NCBI GenBank assembly: GCA_963666505.2
Contig: CAXXXL010000002.1
Coordinates: forward strand, 310,001 to 374,000
Source of the DNA: JABGQS01 sp963666505
GTDB taxonomy: Bacteria > Bacillota > Clostridia > Christensenellales > SZUA-584
DNA length: 64,000 nt
Direction of reading: 5' to 3'
The notes below the pieces were generated by a model that was not told where the DNA came from, did not search any database, and saw only the letters and a list, made by a program, of their open reading frames with translations. Positions 16,385 to 24,959 of the stretch are shown one piece after another (the first letter of the stretch is position 1; every line of letters begins with the position of its first letter). The translations under genes and the position numbers were made by a program.

Positions 16385-17377
16385 ATGAATATTCTCATCA
16401 CCGGCGGCCTTGGCAATGTTGGCATGGCGGTAACGCAGGCGGCGCTTGAAAAGGGCTGGAACGTGACGGTAGTAGTTCACTCGGCAAGCAAGAAAAACAG
16501 AAAGCGAATGAAGCTTTTTAAGAAAAATGTCAAGTTTATTATAGGCAGCATAACCGACAAAAGTTTTGTACATTCGGTAATGAAGGGCATAGACTGCATA
16601 GTACATCTCGCAGCAATACTTCCGCCGAAAAGCGAAGAATCATATGAGCGCACCTTTGCTGTAAACGTAACGGGAACACGCAACATATTGGACGCCATAG
16701 ATTTTCACGGAAACAACGCAGACCTGATATACGCTTCATCTACCAGTGTCTACGGGCCAACTCAGGATAAGACCCAGCCGCTTGGCCCTTATGACGAAAC
16801 ACACCCGATAAACAACTATACCGACTGCAAAGTAAAAGCAGAAACTCTGCTTCACGACAGCAACGTCCGCTACTGCATTCTTCGTCTAGCCAGCGTCATG
16901 ACAGAGATTGGCGGGTTTGAGCTTTCTATGATAAAATACCTCTTCGAGTTTCCGCCGTATGCACGAAACGAGCTGGTTTTCATAGATGATGCAGCAACGG
17001 CTATTATAAACTGTGCACAGCTTTTCCTGACGGACGAAGACAAAGTGCTGCAAAAGACTTTCATAATTGCCGGCGGCAGTAAAAACGGATGTCAGATGAC
17101 CAATAAGCAAATGGTGCAGGGTGTATTTGAAAGCCTCGGGCTAAAACCCCCTGCCGACGATTGCTTTATAAACAACACAGACAGCTATTTCATGGACTGG
17201 TACGATACCAAGGAATCGCAGCGTGTGCTAAACTACCAGAACACTACGTTTGAAGAGTATAAAAAAGACGTCAGGGATAACCAAGGTAAGAATATACCAA
17301 GATTTCTCTCACTGGTGCTGGCTTCCGGCCTTGGCAAGCTTTCGCCTTATAAAAATAAAAATACCAACGGGGACTGA
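16385..17377 (+). CDS. NAD-dependent epimerase/dehydratase-family protein
   Basis: 330 residues. ILITGGLGNVGMAVTQAAL is the Rossmann dinucleotide loop; an STS..Y...K active-site arrangement is seen in YASSTSVYGPT and NNYTDCKVKAETLL. The start is the ATG at 16385 with AAAGGTGG upstream, not the GTG within the Shine-Dalgarno. These short-chain extended enzymes act on nucleotide sugars or other keto/hydroxy substrates; the exact substrate is unknown. The stop lies one base before the argJ start, so both genes are one operon. Confidence 0.85.
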   Translation: MNILITGGLGNVGMAVTQAALEKGWNVTVVVHSASKKNRKRMKLFKKNVKFIIGSITDKSFVHSVMKGIDCIVHLAAILPPKSEESYERTFAVNVTGTRNILDAIDFHGNNADLIYASSTSVYGPTQDKTQPLGPYDETHPINNYTDCKVKAETLLHDSNVRYCILRLASVMTEIGGFELSMIKYLFEFPPYARNELVFIDDAATAIINCAQLFLTDEDKVLQKTFIIAGGSKNGCQMTNKQMVQGVFESLGLKPPADDCFINNTDSYFMDWYDTKESQRVLNYQNTTFEEYKKDVRDNQGKNIPRFLSLVLASGLGKLSPYKNKNTNGD

Positions 17378-17378
17378 T

Positions 17379-18566
17379 ATGAGAAGCGGAGTCACATACG
17401 CAAAAGGCTTCAGTGCAGACGGCACAGCCTGCGGTATAAAGAAGAACGGGAGCAAAGACCTTGCGGTCGTTGTCTGCGAAACTGAAGCGACGGCGGCAGG
17501 TGTTTTTACACAGAACATAGTTAAAGGCCATAGCCTGCTGCTCTCACAAAAAAACATACAAAACGGAAAAGCTAAAGCTGTTGTAATAAACTCCGGCAAC
17601 GCAAACGCCTGCCTTGCCCAGCGTGGTGATGACGACGCACAGCGCTTCGCAGAGCTCACAGCAGCAAAGTTTGAGTGCAATTTAAACGATATCCTTCCTG
17701 CGTCCACAGGCGTCATAGGCCATCCTCTGCCGCTCGATTCGATAGAGAGTGGAATAAACAAACTATCTCCTTCACCGGATGGCGGACTTAATGCTGCACA
17801 AGCAATAATGACTACTGACACTCTGCCAAAGCAAGCGCAGACAAGAGCAACAATAGGCGGCTGTGAAGTACATATCGGCGGCATGGCAAAGGGAAGCGGC
17901 ATGATCCACCCCGATATGGCAACAATGATAAGCGTTATAACGACAGATGCAGTAATCGCTGCAGATACTTTAAAAACAGCTTTGAAAGAAGCTGTAGATG
18001 TCTCGTTCAACCGAATAAGCATAGACGGCGACACAAGCGTTTGCGACGAAACTGTGCTGCTCTCTTCATGTATGGCTGGCAACGATGAAATAACACATGG
18101 CGGCCCTGCATACAATATGTTCCTTGATGCTCTCAAGAAAGTCTGCATAAGCCTTGCTAAACAGCTTGCAGCCGACGGCGAAGGCGCAACAAAGCTGCTG
18201 ACCATCAAAATCAAGGGCGCTAAAACAAACGAAGACGCACACAAGATAGCAACAGCTATAGCAAAATCCCCGTTGTGTAAAACTGCCGCATACGGCAATG
18301 ACGCAAACTGGGGCAGGCTGCTGACCGCAGCAGGCTATTCAGGCGCCAGTTTCGATCCATATAGTGTTGATATCTTTATAGGCAGCGTACAGGTCTGCAA
18401 AGACGGCGGAGGCCTTGCCTTCGACGAGCAGGCAGCCCTTGCCGAACTTAAACAGAAAGAAGTCGTCTACCGCCTCATTTTTTGCGAAGGCAGTGGCAAA
18501 GACACCATGTACACCTGCGACTTTTCTCACGATTATGTAAGTATCAATGCGGATTATAGGACATAA
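17379..18566 (+). CDS. argJ: Glutamate N-acetyltransferase / amino-acid acetyltransferase (ArgJ)
   Basis: 395 residues from the ATG at 17379. ArgJ moves the acetyl group from N-acetylornithine to glutamate in arginine synthesis, and bifunctional forms also use acetyl-CoA. KGSGMIHPDMATMI holds the self-cleavage site between Ala and Thr, whose Thr becomes the nucleophile of the beta chain; NSGNANAC and the C-terminal AYGNDANWGRLLTAAGYSGA are typical. No other arg gene is nearby; it follows the epimerase gene. The C-terminus is YVSINADYRT, the usual ending. Confidence 0.95.
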   Translation: MRSGVTYAKGFSADGTACGIKKNGSKDLAVVVCETEATAAGVFTQNIVKGHSLLLSQKNIQNGKAKAVVINSGNANACLAQRGDDDAQRFAELTAAKFECNLNDILPASTGVIGHPLPLDSIESGINKLSPSPDGGLNAAQAIMTTDTLPKQAQTRATIGGCEVHIGGMAKGSGMIHPDMATMISVITTDAVIAADTLKTALKEAVDVSFNRISIDGDTSVCDETVLLSSCMAGNDEITHGGPAYNMFLDALKKVCISLAKQLAADGEGATKLLTIKIKGAKTNEDAHKIATAIAKSPLCKTAAYGNDANWGRLLTAAGYSGASFDPYSVDIFIGSVQVCKDGGGLAFDEQAALAELKQKEVVYRLIFCEGSGKDTMYTCDFSHDYVSINADYRT

Positions 18567-18591
18567 AAAAAGTGATTTTATGATTAACTAT

Positions 18592-18630
18592 AAAACGATA
18601 CAGATATAATAGCTTCTGTATCGTTTTTTT
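18592..18630. terminator. Bidirectional terminator between argJ and the amidohydrolase gene
   Basis: AACGATACAG and CTGTATCGTT form a 10-bp stem with A residues before it and seven T residues after it, suited to stop both converging transcripts. Confidence 0.9.
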
Positions 18631-18643
18631 ATATGATGTTTTA

Positions 18644-19654
18644 CTAAGCTTCTCTCATCAATTTGAAAGCGTTATTATTAAAAACACTGTTTACTATCTG
18701 GCTGTCATTCAGGGCAGCATCAAGTATGTTTTTAAGCTGCTCATATATGAAAAAGGTGTAGCCCGATTCTTCCTCTGACCCTTCAATATATTTGTTCCAA
18801 GGGAAGTCTTCTCTGCACAGATTGGTATAGGTCTCGTTCTCCTCATCCCAGCTCCTTTTACCATGCCAGAGCGTCAGCGGCAGATCAGTCCCAAACATTA
18901 TCCTGGCATGATCTATCTTCTCAAACGCTTCTTTGAATACATCCGGATTGATTACAGCTGTAGTGTCATAGTAAAACGAGTTCACATCACTGCCGAGTTT
19001 CTCTAACCCCCTCTTTAGTGTGCTTACACAGAAAGACCTTCCGAAGTGCGCTATTATCGTTTTTATATCAGGATACCTGTCTTTTATCAGCTTAAGTTCA
19101 TATATGTTGGCGTCATCAGGCAAACGCCCTTTTCTCGGAAGATGCAGCATCAGCATCTTTTTGTGTTTGTTGAGCACTTCAAGCTGCTTATGAGTTATGA
19201 AATCAAATATGCTTATCTGCGCACCTTTAACGTTGGTTACGAAAGCAGGATATGGCTTACAACCAAGAAACCCCTGTTTTATAAGTACTTCCTCCAAGCG
19301 TTCCGGGCTGAAGCTGGGGTCTACCGCCATCATCGGATGGCTTGTATTTTCGGATAAATATTTATTGTTAGCATCAAGGTCTACGCCCATACAGAAGAAT
19401 GGCAGCGCTAAAAAATCTACTTCCTGGTCTCTAAACAGCTGAGTATGATAAACCTTTAGCTGTTCCATCGTCATATAGCTTGCGCATTGCAGTGCCCAAT
19501 CGTTCTTTATTGTATCTTTTGAAATGTTCCTTGTATCTTCCTCTAGCGCAATATGAGTGTGGAAGTCTATTATTCTGTCTGGAAGCCTGTCTTTTAGATA
19601 TGCATTGTAAAAATCCTCATCAAGCTGCTTTCTGGTAAACTGTTCATGAACCAT
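18644..19654 (-). CDS. Amidohydrolase-family (Amidohydro_2) metal-dependent hydrolase
   Basis: 336 residues. IIDFHTHIALEE supplies the first two metal-binding His (32 and 34), MLHLPRKG and IIAHFGRSF the later His, and MFGTDLPLTLW the catalytic Asp. The family includes decarboxylases and lactone or C-C hydrolases; the substrate here is unknown. It is a single gene facing argJ across a shared terminator. Confidence 0.8.
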   Translation of the reverse strand: MVHEQFTRKQLDEDFYNAYLKDRLPDRIIDFHTHIALEEDTRNISKDTIKNDWALQCASYMTMEQLKVYHTQLFRDQEVDFLALPFFCMGVDLDANNKYLSENTSHPMMAVDPSFSPERLEEVLIKQGFLGCKPYPAFVTNVKGAQISIFDFITHKQLEVLNKHKKMLMLHLPRKGRLPDDANIYELKLIKDRYPDIKTIIAHFGRSFCVSTLKRGLEKLGSDVNSFYYDTTAVINPDVFKEAFEKIDHARIMFGTDLPLTLWHGKRSWDEENETYTNLCREDFPWNKYIEGSEEESGYTFFIYEQLKNILDAALNDSQIVNSVFNNNAFKLMREA

Positions 19655-19695
19655 TCTGTTAACTCCGAATCATTAAGATAAGCTTTTTTCTTGAT

Positions 19696-20400
19696 CTATA
19701 TAAATGAGTTGCGACCTCTTTTTATATCCGTTTTTTCGTTTTGCATTTCGTTTTGCATCCTGAGCTGCTTATTCTTTTTCCTGCGCTCGCTCTTGGTAGG
19801 CAGCAAAGTCTTCGAAGAAAACACCAGGAACTGAACAAGTATCGCAATCGCCGTAAACCCAAGCGCTGCAAATGCTGTCATAAAAGTATTGGTTATGATC
19901 GAATCTACAGCAGAAGGTATGAGCAGCCCCAGCGATTGAGGAGCTCCCCCCATCGTCAGCAGCATGACTCCGGTTATTGACGCTACGCACCCGCCCAGCA
20001 GCGAGGTCGTCACAATAACTGCAATTCGCAGATAAACAAAACTTAAAAGAGCAGACATAAGGCACAGCGCCACAACTATCGGAGATACGATATCCAAACT
20101 GCCAAAGTCAAACAGGCTGAGTAAGATAAGACACGCAAAAGCCGCAGCAACAAGCCCTACCACAAAAGCAGCCGCCCGCTTTATGTAAAACAGTATCACA
20201 TAAGCGAAAACGGCCGCACTCGCTGAAATAATAAATATTTCGATATCAATAAGGTTTGTGCTCTGTAAGAACGAAAAATACAGCAGTACGAAGGTAATTG
20301 CCGCACCGCAAATAGGAAGCAGTATCCTTGCCAGCCTATAGCCTAAAAAGCAGTATAATACAGCAATAACGATTACTGCGATTTCAACACCGAGCACCAT
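19696..20400 (-). CDS. Multi-pass membrane protein (DUF4203/TM198-like)
   Basis: 234 residues with about seven hydrophobic helices and a basic, Asn/Lys-rich tail (SERRKKNKQLRMQ). It is a paralogue of the next gene, with which it shares length, helix spacing and an N-terminal AVLYCFLGYRLARILLPICG-type opening. Function is unknown. The ATG at 20400 has no strong Shine-Dalgarno, and the gene lies 15 bp after its paralogue, so it may depend on translation of that gene. Confidence 0.65.
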   Translation of the reverse strand: MVLGVEIAVIVIAVLYCFLGYRLARILLPICGAAITFVLLYFSFLQSTNLIDIEIFIISASAAVFAYVILFYIKRAAAFVVGLVAAAFACLILLSLFDFGSLDIVSPIVVALCLMSALLSFVYLRIAVIVTTSLLGGCVASITGVMLLTMGGAPQSLGLLIPSAVDSIITNTFMTAFAALGFTAIAILVQFLVFSSKTLLPTKSERRKKNKQLRMQNEMQNEKTDIKRGRNSFI

Positions 20401-20415
20401 AAAGGAGCACCCGGC

Positions 20416-21042
20416 TTACTGTCCTGTTTTCAGCTTCTTCTTGCTTGTTATAGTAAGCTGTATTACAAGCCCTGCGACAAACAGTAAAACTAGTGCGATT
20501 ATATACAGCCAAGAAGTATACAGCCCACCGGCTTGCTGCAGTTTGCCCGACAGCATAAGGTTGTCGGAGCTTATACCGTTCACGATAGCATACAGCGATA
20601 TCGCAAGCATTGAAGCGCCGATATACGACGTAAACAGCGATACGAATATCCTGCGGTTATTAAGCGTGATAGAGCCAAGTACACATCCTATTATTATGAC
20701 CGGAATATATACATACCAGTCAAACAAGTTGAGATTGAACGCATCTATAAGGAGCAGGCTGATAAGCACCCCTGCGCCAAAACCGATAAAGAACAACCCG
20801 ACATATAGCAGCAATACGAAAAGCAGTGCCCCGATAAGGCCAGCGCCCAAGCTTATAAGTATAACGTAGATACCGTCAAGAGACGTGAACATCGGCAGAA
20901 GAGTATATGCCAGCATGAAACCAGCTATAAATCCGTATATGGCCAGTATGATTTTCAGCCATTTGTTGCCGAAGAAACAGAATACTACTCCTACAAGGAT
21001 GTAGACCACAAGAGCAATAATTGCTATAGTTTGATTATCCAT
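20416..21042 (-). CDS. Multi-pass membrane protein (DUF4203/TM198-like), paralogue of the downstream gene
   Basis: 208 residues from the ATG at 21042, chosen for the GGAGG seven bases upstream. Seven hydrophobic helices: IALVVYILVGVVFCFFGNKW, a Gly-rich GFIAGFMLAY, then GAGLIGALLF and others, ending in a short basic tail (TSKKKLKTGQ). The fold resembles the TM7S3/TM198 domain. Function is unknown; the pair is a tandem duplication. Confidence 0.65.
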   Translation of the reverse strand: MDNQTIAIIALVVYILVGVVFCFFGNKWLKIILAIYGFIAGFMLAYTLLPMFTSLDGIYVILISLGAGLIGALLFVLLLYVGLFFIGFGAGVLISLLLIDAFNLNLFDWYVYIPVIIIGCVLGSITLNNRRIFVSLFTSYIGASMLAISLYAIVNGISSDNLMLSGKLQQAGGLYTSWLYIIALVLLFVAGLVIQLTITSKKKLKTGQ

Positions 21043-21088
21043 ATAATACCTCCAGCTTTTTTTATATTGTATCATAAAACTTCTTGTG

Positions 21089-21117
21089 TTGCATTATAGT
21101 TATTGCTAATGTAGAAT
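21089..21117 (+). promoter_or_regulatory. Promoter of the small zincin gene
   Basis: TTGCAT (21089-21094), 17-nt spacer, TAGAAT (21112-21117), 29 nt before the ATG of the metallopeptidase-like gene. Confidence 0.65.
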
Positions 21118-21146
21118 AAATTTAACACAAATGAAAGGACTCTTTG

Positions 21147-21524
21147 ATGATAACTATAGAAGAGATGCAGGATATGCTCGAGAGGGCTGCACAGAAGATC
21201 CCCGAAGAACTTTATAAGGACCTGAACGGCGGAGTAATACTGCTGCCCGATATCAAAATGCACGAGCAGGCAGTCGCAAAAGACCTTTACATACTCGGCG
21301 AATACCACTACAGCCGGGCGCTCGGCAGATACATCGCTATATACTACGGCTCGTTCAGAAGGGTATCTGCAAACCTTTCAAACGAAGAGCTCGAAAAACG
21401 CCTGGAGCATACGCTCAAGCACGAGTTCACCCACCACATAGAATCGCTTGCAGGTGAGCGTGGCCTCGAGATAGAAGACGAAGTCAACATAAATAAATAT
21501 TTAGCAAGGCACAGGAGGAAATAG
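21147..21524 (+). CDS. Small zincin-like metallopeptidase-family protein (DUF1025-like)
   Basis: 125 residues from the ATG at 21147 with AAAGGA upstream. The zinc-protease motif H92-E-F-T-H96 lies in LKHEFTHHIES near the C-terminus, as in the short single-domain metallopeptidase family. No signal peptide, so cytoplasmic. Peptidase activity has rarely been shown for this family. Confidence 0.8.
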   Translation: MITIEEMQDMLERAAQKIPEELYKDLNGGVILLPDIKMHEQAVAKDLYILGEYHYSRALGRYIAIYYGSFRRVSANLSNEELEKRLEHTLKHEFTHHIESLAGERGLEIEDEVNINKYLARHRRK

Positions 21525-22022
21525 TTATTCCGGCCTTACTGCCTCTTCCCATTTCTGAGCCACATGTTCCTCGCCGTCAAAATAGCCCGCTTCGTCGCCT
21601 TTATAAAAAATCCCTCTGTTAATTATATTTACCTTGCCCGTATCAGGGTATTCACATATATCCATATCTACCGCAATCCTTACATCCAGATACCTGCACG
21701 GCTCTTTCGTGTGGTTGTAAAACTGGTGCGCCCCTGTCTCTCCCTTTTCAAAGAATATGGTGTCGCCTTCCTCCACTTCGCAGAACCCCTCCGGCGTCCT
21801 CATCATCATCTTTCCTTTCATCACCACCATAAGCTCTTCCGCACTAAGATGGTAATGATAAGGATACGAGTATTTGCCGGGGTCCAGCAAGCGCATGTCA
21901 AAGCCCATCTGCCCTGCCCCTGCCTCCTGCGCAAGGTTCTGGCTGGTCATCCAGTTATATTCTTCTAGCGGTGAACCCTTCCTCTTATACTCTATATTGT
22001 TTTCATTGAAAATCTTTGCCAT
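21525..22022 (-). CDS. Cupin-domain protein
   Basis: 165 residues with one cupin barrel: motif 1 around YHYHLSAEELMVVMKGKMMM (two His and a Glu able to bind a metal) and motif 2 around GAHQFYNHTKEPCRYLDV. The ATG at 22022 has AAAGGA upstream and lies 5 bp after the HD gene stop, so the two are co-transcribed. The ligand or reaction cannot be named. Confidence 0.85.
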   Translation of the reverse strand: MAKIFNENNIEYKRKGSPLEEYNWMTSQNLAQEAGAGQMGFDMRLLDPGKYSYPYHYHLSAEELMVVMKGKMMMRTPEGFCEVEEGDTIFFEKGETGAHQFYNHTKEPCRYLDVRIAVDMDICEYPDTGKVNIINRGIFYKGDEAGYFDGEEHVAQKWEEAVRPE

Positions 22023-22027
22023 TGCGC

Positions 22028-22624
22028 TTATCCTTTCTGCTTATCCGCTTTAACAAAATAAGTCGCTTCCATGTCCGCCGTCGAGAGCGCAAACGCCAGC
22101 GGGAACATCGTAAACGCCCTTGTTATGTCTGTCAGGTTCTCCCCCGCTCTCGAAAAGCCCATGTGATACCTTATCGCAAACGCTTCCTCCCTCGAAAGCT
22201 TCATAAACCCCGAAACTATATACACCGACTTCTCGCCGTGTCCGTATGGCAGCTCGTCCTCATAGTCATACCACGGCACCTGCACCCAGTTTCCGTCCTC
22301 GTCCTTGCGGTTCCTCGTGCTCGCCTTATAGCAGTTTATCTTACACACGTCGTGCAGCAGAGCCGCCACCGCCGCCGTTTCATCATCGCAGGTATAGCCG
22401 TAGACCTCCTTCACCCTCTCCCGTGCGAGGTAGTCCATCAGGCAGTGATACGTGAATACGCTGTGCTCCACCAGCCCGCCTTCGTAAGAGTTATGATACC
22501 TCGTGCTGGCAGGTGCAGTAAAGAAGTCGCTGCTGTCCGACTCCAAAAACTCTAGCAGCTTGTCCGCCCCTTCACGCTTTATGTTCTTTTTATAGATATT
22601 TATGAATTCTTTTTTATAGTTCAT
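22028..22624 (-). CDS. HD-domain phosphohydrolase-like protein
   Basis: 198 residues. The metal-binding pattern is His54 (GGLVEHSVFTYH), His91-Asp92 (ALLHDVCKINCY) and a further Asp near STADMEA. HD enzymes cleave phosphodiesters or phosphoanhydrides of nucleotides; this group is common in gut Firmicutes and has no known substrate. The gene starts a two-gene unit with the cupin. Confidence 0.8.
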   Translation of the reverse strand: MNYKKEFINIYKKNIKREGADKLLEFLESDSSDFFTAPASTRYHNSYEGGLVEHSVFTYHCLMDYLARERVKEVYGYTCDDETAAVAALLHDVCKINCYKASTRNRKDEDGNWVQVPWYDYEDELPYGHGEKSVYIVSGFMKLSREEAFAIRYHMGFSRAGENLTDITRAFTMFPLAFALSTADMEATYFVKADKQKG

Positions 22625-22740
22625 TGGCGTGCACCTCCCAATTGAAATAATAGTATCATATCAAAACGGATATTGCCATATTTATGCAATAACTAATGTT
22701 TAATAATTTGCTATATTAATTTAAAATGAGAAAACCACAG

Positions 22741-23001
22741 TCAAGCAAAATGACGCTCAATACTTTCAATATAGTTTCTTTTCTCTAAAGGATATGAAAA
22801 AATATCTTTAAAACCGTATTCCTTAATGTATTCGCTTTCTGATATCAATTTCTTAAAAGCATCATTTGCGTTTTCACCTTCTGCAAAACCAATAACTTGA
22901 AGATTATAACATTCATTAGGATATTTATTTTCTTTACTATACTCGTATGGCGCAAAAGTTGTTCCCTCTGATGTTAGAAAAATATAAGATTTTATTTCCA
23001 T
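22741..23001 (-). CDS. Small hypothetical protein next to a PLD nuclease
   Basis: 86 residues (MEIKSYIFLTSEGTTFAP...). Not recognised. It has no membrane segment. Its start overlaps the end of the PLD gene by 10 bp, so the two are translated together. Both are clearly richer in A+T than the flanking genes, a sign of horizontal transfer. It might be an accessory or regulatory partner of the nuclease. Confidence 0.7.
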   Translation of the reverse strand: MEIKSYIFLTSEGTTFAPYEYSKENKYPNECYNLQVIGFAEGENANDAFKKLISESEYIKEYGFKDIFSYPLEKRNYIESIERHFA

Positions 23002-23765
23002 AATTTTCGATATTCACCTCTGTTAATAAAATCAATTAGCCCTAAATTTCTTAGGTACTGTAATTGCTGTCTTAATTTATCCTCTATATGATGATTATTC
23101 GGATATTTCTTTTTAAAATATTCAACGTATCTATAAACATCAGATATAGTGAAATTCTCTGCTTCTATTTCCTTTAGTACAAGAAATACTTCCTTTGTCC
23201 AGCCGCTTAGTGAACTATCAATTTCATAATTCCTATTTTGGAATATATCTTCGTTTTCAATTATTGAGTTTTTCCTTTGTTCTTTCGGAGTGTTTTTTAT
23301 TATTTCATCTACAATATTTACTTTTTCAATATTTATCAGATTGTCCTTTATACTTATATCTTTAAGTTTCTCGGCAGCACCTAAGCATACTGTTTCATCA
23401 TCAGTTAAAATTCCAGTTTCGTCATTTTTATAAAAACCTGAGCTTGTTAAGTTTGCAGAAGTTATTATTACATTTCGTTTATCAAATAAGTAGATTTTTG
23501 AATGAAGTGAATTAAAATTATAAACATGATTGGTATTATTTATTAATGCCTTAATTGCTGCTAAATCTGAAGCTCCCTTATAATAATAATTCAGGTTAAA
23601 ATAGGTAACTAAAGACAATCTCGCTTTACTATTCTTTGATTTGATTATTTCTCTTACAATTGATTGTTTAACAAATGGTGCACATAGAATTATGCTTTCA
23701 GTTGAAGATTTAACTTTTTCAAAAAACACTTCTTTAAAATCATTTTTAAGCAATTTAAGCATCAT
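22992..23765 (-). CDS. PLD-superfamily nuclease with C-terminal winged-helix-like region (restriction-like)
   Basis: 257 residues. One HKD motif is visible: HSKIYLFDKRNVIITSANLT (His, Lys and Asp spaced as in phospholipase D-type nucleases), so an active enzyme would be a dimer, as in BfiI/NgoFVII-type endonucleases. The C-terminal 90 residues (ISDVYRYVEYFKKKYPNNHH, then LRQQLQYLRNLGLIDFINRG) look like the winged helix found at the end of DpnI-like and related restriction enzymes. AT-rich, with an overlapping 86-residue partner. Function in defence is inferred; no methylase is adjacent. Confidence 0.75.
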   Translation of the reverse strand: MMLKLLKNDFKEVFFEKVKSSTESIILCAPFVKQSIVREIIKSKNSKARLSLVTYFNLNYYYKGASDLAAIKALINNTNHVYNFNSLHSKIYLFDKRNVIITSANLTSSGFYKNDETGILTDDETVCLGAAEKLKDISIKDNLINIEKVNIVDEIIKNTPKEQRKNSIIENEDIFQNRNYEIDSSLSGWTKEVFLVLKEIEAENFTISDVYRYVEYFKKKYPNNHHIEDKLRQQLQYLRNLGLIDFINRGEYRKLWK

Positions 23766-23803
23766 AAGCTAACCTCTTCTTTCATTAGCTATTAAAAGTT
23801 TTT

Positions 23804-24955
23804 CTATAATATCGACTCTATAAACTGCGCACACGCCTTCTCGTCCATCTCCACCGGGTTCTTGCTCATCGAAGAGCCCATAGAGGCTTTGGCAAGCTGC
23901 GGTATCATGTCTTTTGTCACGCCGAGCTCATGCAGTTTCCTTGGCATCTTCAGGTGCTCACACAGCGTCGTCACCTCATATGCGGCATACACCGAAGCTG
24001 TCTTGTCGTCCTCGTCGCTGCAGCCCATTGCTCTTGCGATGTCGGCATATCTGTACACTCCGTGCGATATGTTATATCTCATCACGTGAGGCAGCAGCAT
24101 TCCGCACGCCACGCCGTGCTTAACTCCGAGTAGCGCACCCAGCGCAGCGCCTATTCCGTGCGCAGCCCCGAGCCCGGCGTTGGCAAGGCATATCCCGCTC
24201 ACCATAGAAGCCATAGACATTGCCGTCCTTGCTTCAATATCGCTGCCATCGTCATATGCGGCTTTGAGCGCTCTGAACGCTTTGGGGATCTGGTAGATCG
24301 ACATAGCGTCGCACATCTCGTTAGCGCCCTTTGCCGTATAGCTCTCGATAAGCTGGCATAGTGCGTCCAGGCCCGATGCCGCCGTTACGTTCTTTGGCAT
24401 AGATACAGTCAGCTCCGGGTCAACAAGCGCAATGTTCGCTATCAGCTTTTCATCACGCATGCTCTTTTTGAAGCCCTCTTCTCTAGACATTATCACAGCG
24501 TTCTTGGTGACTTCGGTACCTGTCCCGGAAGTCGTCGGCACTGCTATGAAGGGCAGCGGGTCTTTTGTGACTTTTGCGCCTTTTCCCACCCCTTCAAGGT
24601 AGTCAATCACGCTTCCGCCGTTTGTTATCAGCCCTGCAGCGGCTTTTGCTGTGTCCATTACGCTGCCGCCGCCTATGCCTATGACGACGTCCGCTCCGGC
24701 TTTCCTGCCGGCTTGCGCAGCCTCATCCACTATCTGCGGCGTCGGCTCATCTGCAACTCCGCCGAACGGTGTAATTCCCTTACCGCTTTCCTCCAGCCCT
24801 TTTGCGAGCTCGCCAAGCACCCCCGACTTCTCTATAGAGCCGCCGCCATACACTATCAGAAAATGTTGCCTCATATCCTGCACAAGCTCCGGCAGCCTCT
24901 TTATCTCTCCGCATCCAAACACTATTCTGTTTGCAGTATAAAACTCAAAATTCAT
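23804..24955 (-). CDS. Iron-containing alcohol dehydrogenase
   Basis: 383 residues of the group III (Fe-ADH) family. GIGGGSVMDTAKAAAGLI is the NAD(P) phosphate-binding stretch, and the metal ligands lie in LDALCQLIESYTA and GLGAAHGIGAALGALLGVKHGVACG. It interconverts alcohols and aldehydes; the substrate is not clear. It starts 4 bp after the phosphoglycerate mutase stop, as the last gene of a four-gene operon that begins with the DUF362 gene. Confidence 0.92.
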   Translation of the reverse strand: MNFEFYTANRIVFGCGEIKRLPELVQDMRQHFLIVYGGGSIEKSGVLGELAKGLEESGKGITPFGGVADEPTPQIVDEAAQAGRKAGADVVIGIGGGSVMDTAKAAAGLITNGGSVIDYLEGVGKGAKVTKDPLPFIAVPTTSGTGTEVTKNAVIMSREEGFKKSMRDEKLIANIALVDPELTVSMPKNVTAASGLDALCQLIESYTAKGANEMCDAMSIYQIPKAFRALKAAYDDGSDIEARTAMSMASMVSGICLANAGLGAAHGIGAALGALLGVKHGVACGMLLPHVMRYNISHGVYRYADIARAMGCSDEDDKTASVYAAYEVTTLCEHLKMPRKLHELGVTKDMIPQLAKASMGSSMSKNPVEMDEKACAQFIESIL

Positions 24956-24959
24956 TTTA

